Source: JBEVOS01 sp964564595 | GTDB taxonomy: Bacteria; Pseudomonadota; Alphaproteobacteria; Caulobacterales; Aquidulcibacteraceae | Direction of reading: 5' to 3' | DNA: 8,802 bases | Assembly: GCA_964564595.1 (NCBI GenBank) | Contig: CAZMCA010000142.1 | Coordinates: 1 to 8,802, forward strand | Shown: in pieces, positions 6,619-8,802 of the stretch | How the letters are laid out: the number at the start of each line of letters is the position of its first letter | How positions within the stretch are numbered: position 1 is the stretch's first letter | Translations under genes and position numbers: made by a program | Notes under the pieces: model-generated | What the model was told of the DNA's origin: nothing | The model's database searches: none | Seen by the model: only the letters and a program-made list of their open reading frames with translations

Positions 6619-6873
6619 ATGGCGCGCAAGCGTGAGCAAGAGGAAGAGGCGAACCGCGGGTGGCTTGGCGCCGCCGCGTCTTTGCTGCGCGCCGATATCG
6701 ACGGGCGCGGGCGCTCACGTTTCATGCAGGCGCCGTGGCCGGAAGAGGAAAGCCGTTTGGCTGATCTTGAGCCGCGCGGACCGATCTCGCTGCGGCGCGT
6801 CGTGTTCTACGTGGGTCTGGCCGGTTTCTGCGTCGGCTTCTGGTTGCTTGTGACCTGGCTGATTGGGGGCTAA
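6619..6873 (+). CDS. Small single-pass membrane protein of unknown function
   Basis: An 84-residue protein that I do not recognise. It starts MARKREQEEEANRG, a highly charged N-terminus, continues with a soluble stretch of about 40 residues containing APWPEEESRLADLEPRGP (about 37-54), and ends in one hydrophobic helix (VVFYVGLAGFCVGFWLLVTWLIGG, about 61-84) that runs to the C-terminus. This is the layout of a tail-anchored or single-pass inner-membrane protein with a cytosolic N-terminus. The start is set by GGGGAG 4 nt upstream. It is transcribed divergently from the type I exporter operon and converges on the RTX gene, whose stop is 39 nt away. Its position between a probable substrate and its exporter suggests a possible accessory role, but that is only context. 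The alternative is an unrelated lineage-specific small membrane protein. Confidence 0.65.
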   Translation: MARKREQEEEANRGWLGAAASLLRADIDGRGRSRFMQAPWPEEESRLADLEPRGPISLRRVVFYVGLAGFCVGFWLLVTWLIGG

Positions 6874-6874
6874 C

Positions 6875-6900
6875 GGCGCGGCAACCAAAGCTGCCGCGCC
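6875..6900. terminator. Candidate bidirectional terminator hairpin between convergent genes
   Basis: A perfect 9-bp stem GGCGCGGCA / TGCCGCGCC with an 8-nt loop, placed in the 39-nt gap between the stop of the small membrane protein (6871-6873) and the stop of the RTX gene (6915-6913). The stem is symmetrical and could serve both strands. Neither side has a clear run of T, so it would be a weak or non-canonical intrinsic terminator; position is the main argument. Confidence 0.55.
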
Positions 6901-6912
6901 GCGCTATTCCCA

Positions 6913-8802
6913 TCAGGTCAGGATGAAGTCGGCTACCGTGACGTTGCCGGTCGTCACGCCGCCGCCGAGCAGTTGGATCACATCCGCGCCGATCGCGACT
7001 TGCACGCCGCCCGCGATCGAAGTGATCGCGACCTGCGAAGCAAAGTTCGTGATGCCGTAGGCTCGAATGTCGATCAGGTCGCCGCCAGCTTGGTGCTGGA
7101 AGTTTGTGATCGTATCGCGGCCGTCGCCAGGCGTGAACACGAAGGTATCGCTGCCAGCATTGCCGTCCATCGTATCGTTGCCACGGCCGCCATTGATGAC
7201 GTCGTTGCCAGCGCCGCCCGTCAGTTGGTCCGTGCCATCGCCGCCGTTCAACGTGTCGTTGGCCGCACCGCCATCGAGGATGTCGTTCCCGTTTCCGCCG
7301 TTGAGCGTATCGAGACCGGCGCCGCCGATCAGAGTGTCATTGCCATCGCCGCCATTGAGGGTGTCGTTGCCGTCGCCGCCGTTCAGCGTGTTGGCGGCAA
7401 TATCGCCCGTGATGGTGTCGTTGTTGTTGGTGCCGGTGACGTTCTCGATGTTGGCGATCGAGGCAAAGCCCGTCGCCGTGCCCGTGAGCAGGTTCACCGT
7501 GACCGCCGAAGACGCCGCCGTGTAGGCGAGGGTGTCCGTACCGGCGCCCATGTTGGCCCGCACGAGCTCGATGTTCGTCAGCGTAACGCCGGCGATGTTC
7601 GTGATCGACGTGCCGTTCCAGCTGACCGAGAGCGACTCGTTCGACGCTGTGCCCGTCAGGTCGAAGACGTCGCCGAGGCCGCCGCCGCCGTTCACGTTGT
7701 CCGCGCCGTCGCCGATCCGATAGATGAACGTGTCGTTGCCGGCATCTCCGAGGAGAATGTCGGCGGCCGCCCCGCCATCGATGATGTCATCGCCCGCGCC
7801 GCCGCTGATGTTGTCGATACCGGCGCCGCCGAGCAGGTAATCGTTGCCGCCTTCGCCGTTGATCGTGTCCGCGCCAGCTTCGCCATCGATGATGTCGTTG
7901 CCGCCGCCGCCGTTCAGCGTGTCGCCGCCGCCGAGACCGAGGATCCGGTCATCGTTGGCGCCGCCGGTAAGCGTGTTGGCGGCGTTCGTTCCGGTGATCA
8001 GATCGCCTGTGCGCGTTGTCGGCGCCGAAGTGACCGTTTCGTTGAAGCCGGCGTCATCCGTGTAGGTGACGACAACCCGAAGGAACAGGTTCACCTGCGC
8101 TTGCTGCGGCACGAACTGCGCCGTGGTGGCGCCCGCGATGTTGGTCCACGGGCCGTTGACGTTGTTCGCCGACTGCCACTGGAACGCATAGACCGCGCCG
8201 TGCGTGCCGTCCGCGTCGGTAAACGCGATGATCGCGTTCAGGAAGTCGCCTTCCGTCGGCGTCGGATCGCTGATCAGGACCGTGCCAACCGGCGCGTCGT
8301 TGATCGGAGTCACCGGCTGCGTTTGGCTCGAGAACACCGTTTCGATGACGCCGTTCTGATCCAGGAACTCATAGCGCACCCGCAGAGCGTGACCGGCCTG
8401 GAGCGGACCGACGCGGAATGATGCGCCAACCGCCGGCACCGGGCCTTCCGAACCGATCGGGCCGGGAACCATAATGTCGACCCAGTTGCCGTCCTCGTCG
8501 AGCTCTTGCCAGGTGATCGCGGTCGGGCCCGTGATCACGCCGTTGGTTGCGGTGTTGTTCGGATCGGTCACGCCCAGCACGTTGACCGTGAGGAGCTGGC
8601 CTTCGGTCGGCGTGTTGTCGTTGATGACTGGCTCGCCGATCGGCGCAAGGTTCACCGTCCGGCCGATGACCAAGGTCTGATCGGCGAACTGCAATTGCTC
8701 GATGTTCTTGATGAGATCGACGCCGTTGGCACCGGCCTGGCCAGGAATGATGACGCCCGCAGCGTCGCGCGCGAGATGCGCAACGCGGATGAAGCCATCG
8801 CC
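6913..8802 (-). CDS. RTX (hemolysin-type calcium-binding) secreted protein, C-terminal 629 residues (5' end outside window)
   Basis: A large secreted protein of the RTX family, the probable substrate of the adjacent type I exporter. The frame is open to the window edge, so the N-terminus is missing; a TTG at 8694 is internal, because upstream codons read on sensibly (VDLIKNIEQLQFADQTLVIG). Order in the visible part: an end piece with IKNIEQLQFADQT, typical of RTX-associated linkers; two Ig-like modules, each opening with TPTEG (about 53-167 and 168-264); a first array of nine glycine/aspartate nonapeptides (278-358); a linker with NIELVRANMGAGTDTLAYT; a second array of ten nonapeptides (464-553); then DTFVFTPGDGRDTITNF and a C-terminal domain ending VTVADFILT, a usual type I secretion signal. 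The arrays bind calcium and fold outside the cell in known RTX proteins. The catalytic or adhesive N-terminal part cannot be seen, so its activity is unknown; a peroxidase, protease or adhesin are all possible. Confidence 0.93.
   Translation of the reverse strand, partial: GDGFIRVAHLARDAAGVIIPGQAGANGVDLIKNIEQLQFADQTLVIGRTVNLAPIGEPVINDNTPTEGQLLTVNVLGVTDPNNTATNGVITGPTAITWQELDEDGNWVDIMVPGPIGSEGPVPAVGASFRVGPLQAGHALRVRYEFLDQNGVIETVFSSQTQPVTPINDAPVGTVLISDPTPTEGDFLNAIIAFTDADGTHGAVYAFQWQSANNVNGPWTNIAGATTAQFVPQQAQVNLFLRVVVTYTDDAGFNETVTSAPTTRTGDLITGTNAANTLTGGANDDRILGLGGGDTLNGGGGNDIIDGEAGADTINGEGGNDYLLGGAGIDNISGGAGDDIIDGGAAADILLGDAGNDTFIYRIGDGADNVNGGGGLGDVFDLTGTASNESLSVSWNGTSITNIAGVTLTNIELVRANMGAGTDTLAYTAASSAVTVNLLTGTATGFASIANIENVTGTNNNDTITGDIAANTLNGGDGNDTLNGGDGNDTLIGGAGLDTLNGGNGNDILDGGAANDTLNGGDGTDQLTGGAGNDVINGGRGNDTMDGNAGSDTFVFTPGDGRDTITNFQHQAGGDLIDIRAYGITNFASQVAITSIAGGVQVAIGADVIQLLGGGVTTGNVTVADFILT
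7144..7413 (-). repeat. RTX nonapeptide array 2 (ten 27-nt units)
   Basis: Ten consecutive 9-residue units, including two identical adjacent units LNGGDGNDT (7333-7386) followed by LIGGAGLDT, LNGGNGNDI and INGGRGNDT. The near-identity of neighbouring units at DNA level points to recent tandem duplication. The array runs straight into the C-terminal secretion domain. Confidence 0.93.
7729..7971 (-). repeat. RTX nonapeptide array 1 (nine 27-nt units)
   Basis: Nine consecutive 9-residue units matching the GGxGxDx(L/I)x pattern, for example LNGGGGNDI, INGEGGNDY and ISGGAGDDI. These form the parallel beta-roll that binds calcium in known RTX proteins. Several units are degenerate (LTGGANDDR, IDGGAAADI), so not all calcium sites are likely to be complete. 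Confidence 0.93.
8011..8646 (-). repeat. Tandem pair of Ig-like modules in the RTX protein
   Basis: Two diverged modules of about 97-115 residues, each starting with a similar motif (NLAPIGEPVINDNTPTEG at about 8646, NDAPVGTVLISDPTPTEG at about 8298) and each carrying a W or WQ core and a final VRYEF or VVVTYTDD strand. The first module holds an extra stretch (TATNGVITGPTAI, GPIGSEGPVPAVG) relative to the second. Such modules often act as stalks in large secreted or surface proteins. Confidence 0.75.

Noticed and set aside
6361..6639. Longer N-terminus for the ABC exporter (start at 6639)
   Set aside because: The extra 93 residues look non-coding, would overlap the small gene's start, and ATG 6360 has a G-rich site upstream.
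6973..8421. 482-codon plus-strand open frame opposite the RTX gene
   Set aside because: It is the complement of the repetitive RTX coding sequence; its Val/Arg/Asp-rich repeats mirror the nonapeptides, and the RTX frame has strong family evidence.

Overview
The window looks like a high-GC Gram-negative bacterium, most likely an alphaproteobacterium. The evidence is the GC-rich codon use, the PrtD/HlyD/TolC-type exporter next to an RTX protein, and the compact 'ATGA'-coupled genes. Taxonomy is inference; no rRNA or marker gene is present. All protein-coding content is secretion-related except one small unknown membrane protein.

Layout. (1) Positions 1-1734, plus strand: the end of a type II secretion (or related type IV pilus-like) cluster. 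It holds the C-terminal part of a GspF inner-membrane platform protein, a short prepilin peptidase (A24 family) and a GspI-like minor pseudopilin, with gaps of 3 nt and then a 4-nt overlap. (2) Positions 6360-1216, minus strand: a complete type I secretion operon in the order ABC exporter (PrtD type), HlyD-type adaptor, TolC-type outer-membrane channel, also with 4-nt overlap and 1-nt gap junctions. The TolC frame has no stop at its expected end and runs antisense through the whole pseudopilin gene into the peptidase gene. (3) Positions 6361-6618: a divergent intergenic region with three short perfect inverted repeats. (4) Positions 6619-6873, plus strand: an 84-residue single-pass membrane protein of unknown function with a good ribosome binding site. 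(5) Positions 6875-6900: a perfect 9-bp hairpin between two convergent stops. (6) Positions 8802-6913, minus strand: the C-terminal 629 residues of an RTX protein with two Ig-like modules, two glycine-rich nonapeptide arrays and a typical C-terminal type I secretion end.

How the parts fit. The RTX protein is the obvious candidate substrate of the adjacent exporter: ABC protein and adaptor in the inner membrane, TolC-like channel in the outer membrane. The small membrane protein sits between substrate and exporter and shares the divergent control region with the exporter. The type II secretion genes are a separate transcription unit converging on the exporter operon. I saw no mobile element, CRISPR array, tRNA or rRNA. 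The points most worth a second look are the fully antisense tolC/pseudopilin overlap, the palindrome upstream of the exporter, and the small membrane protein.
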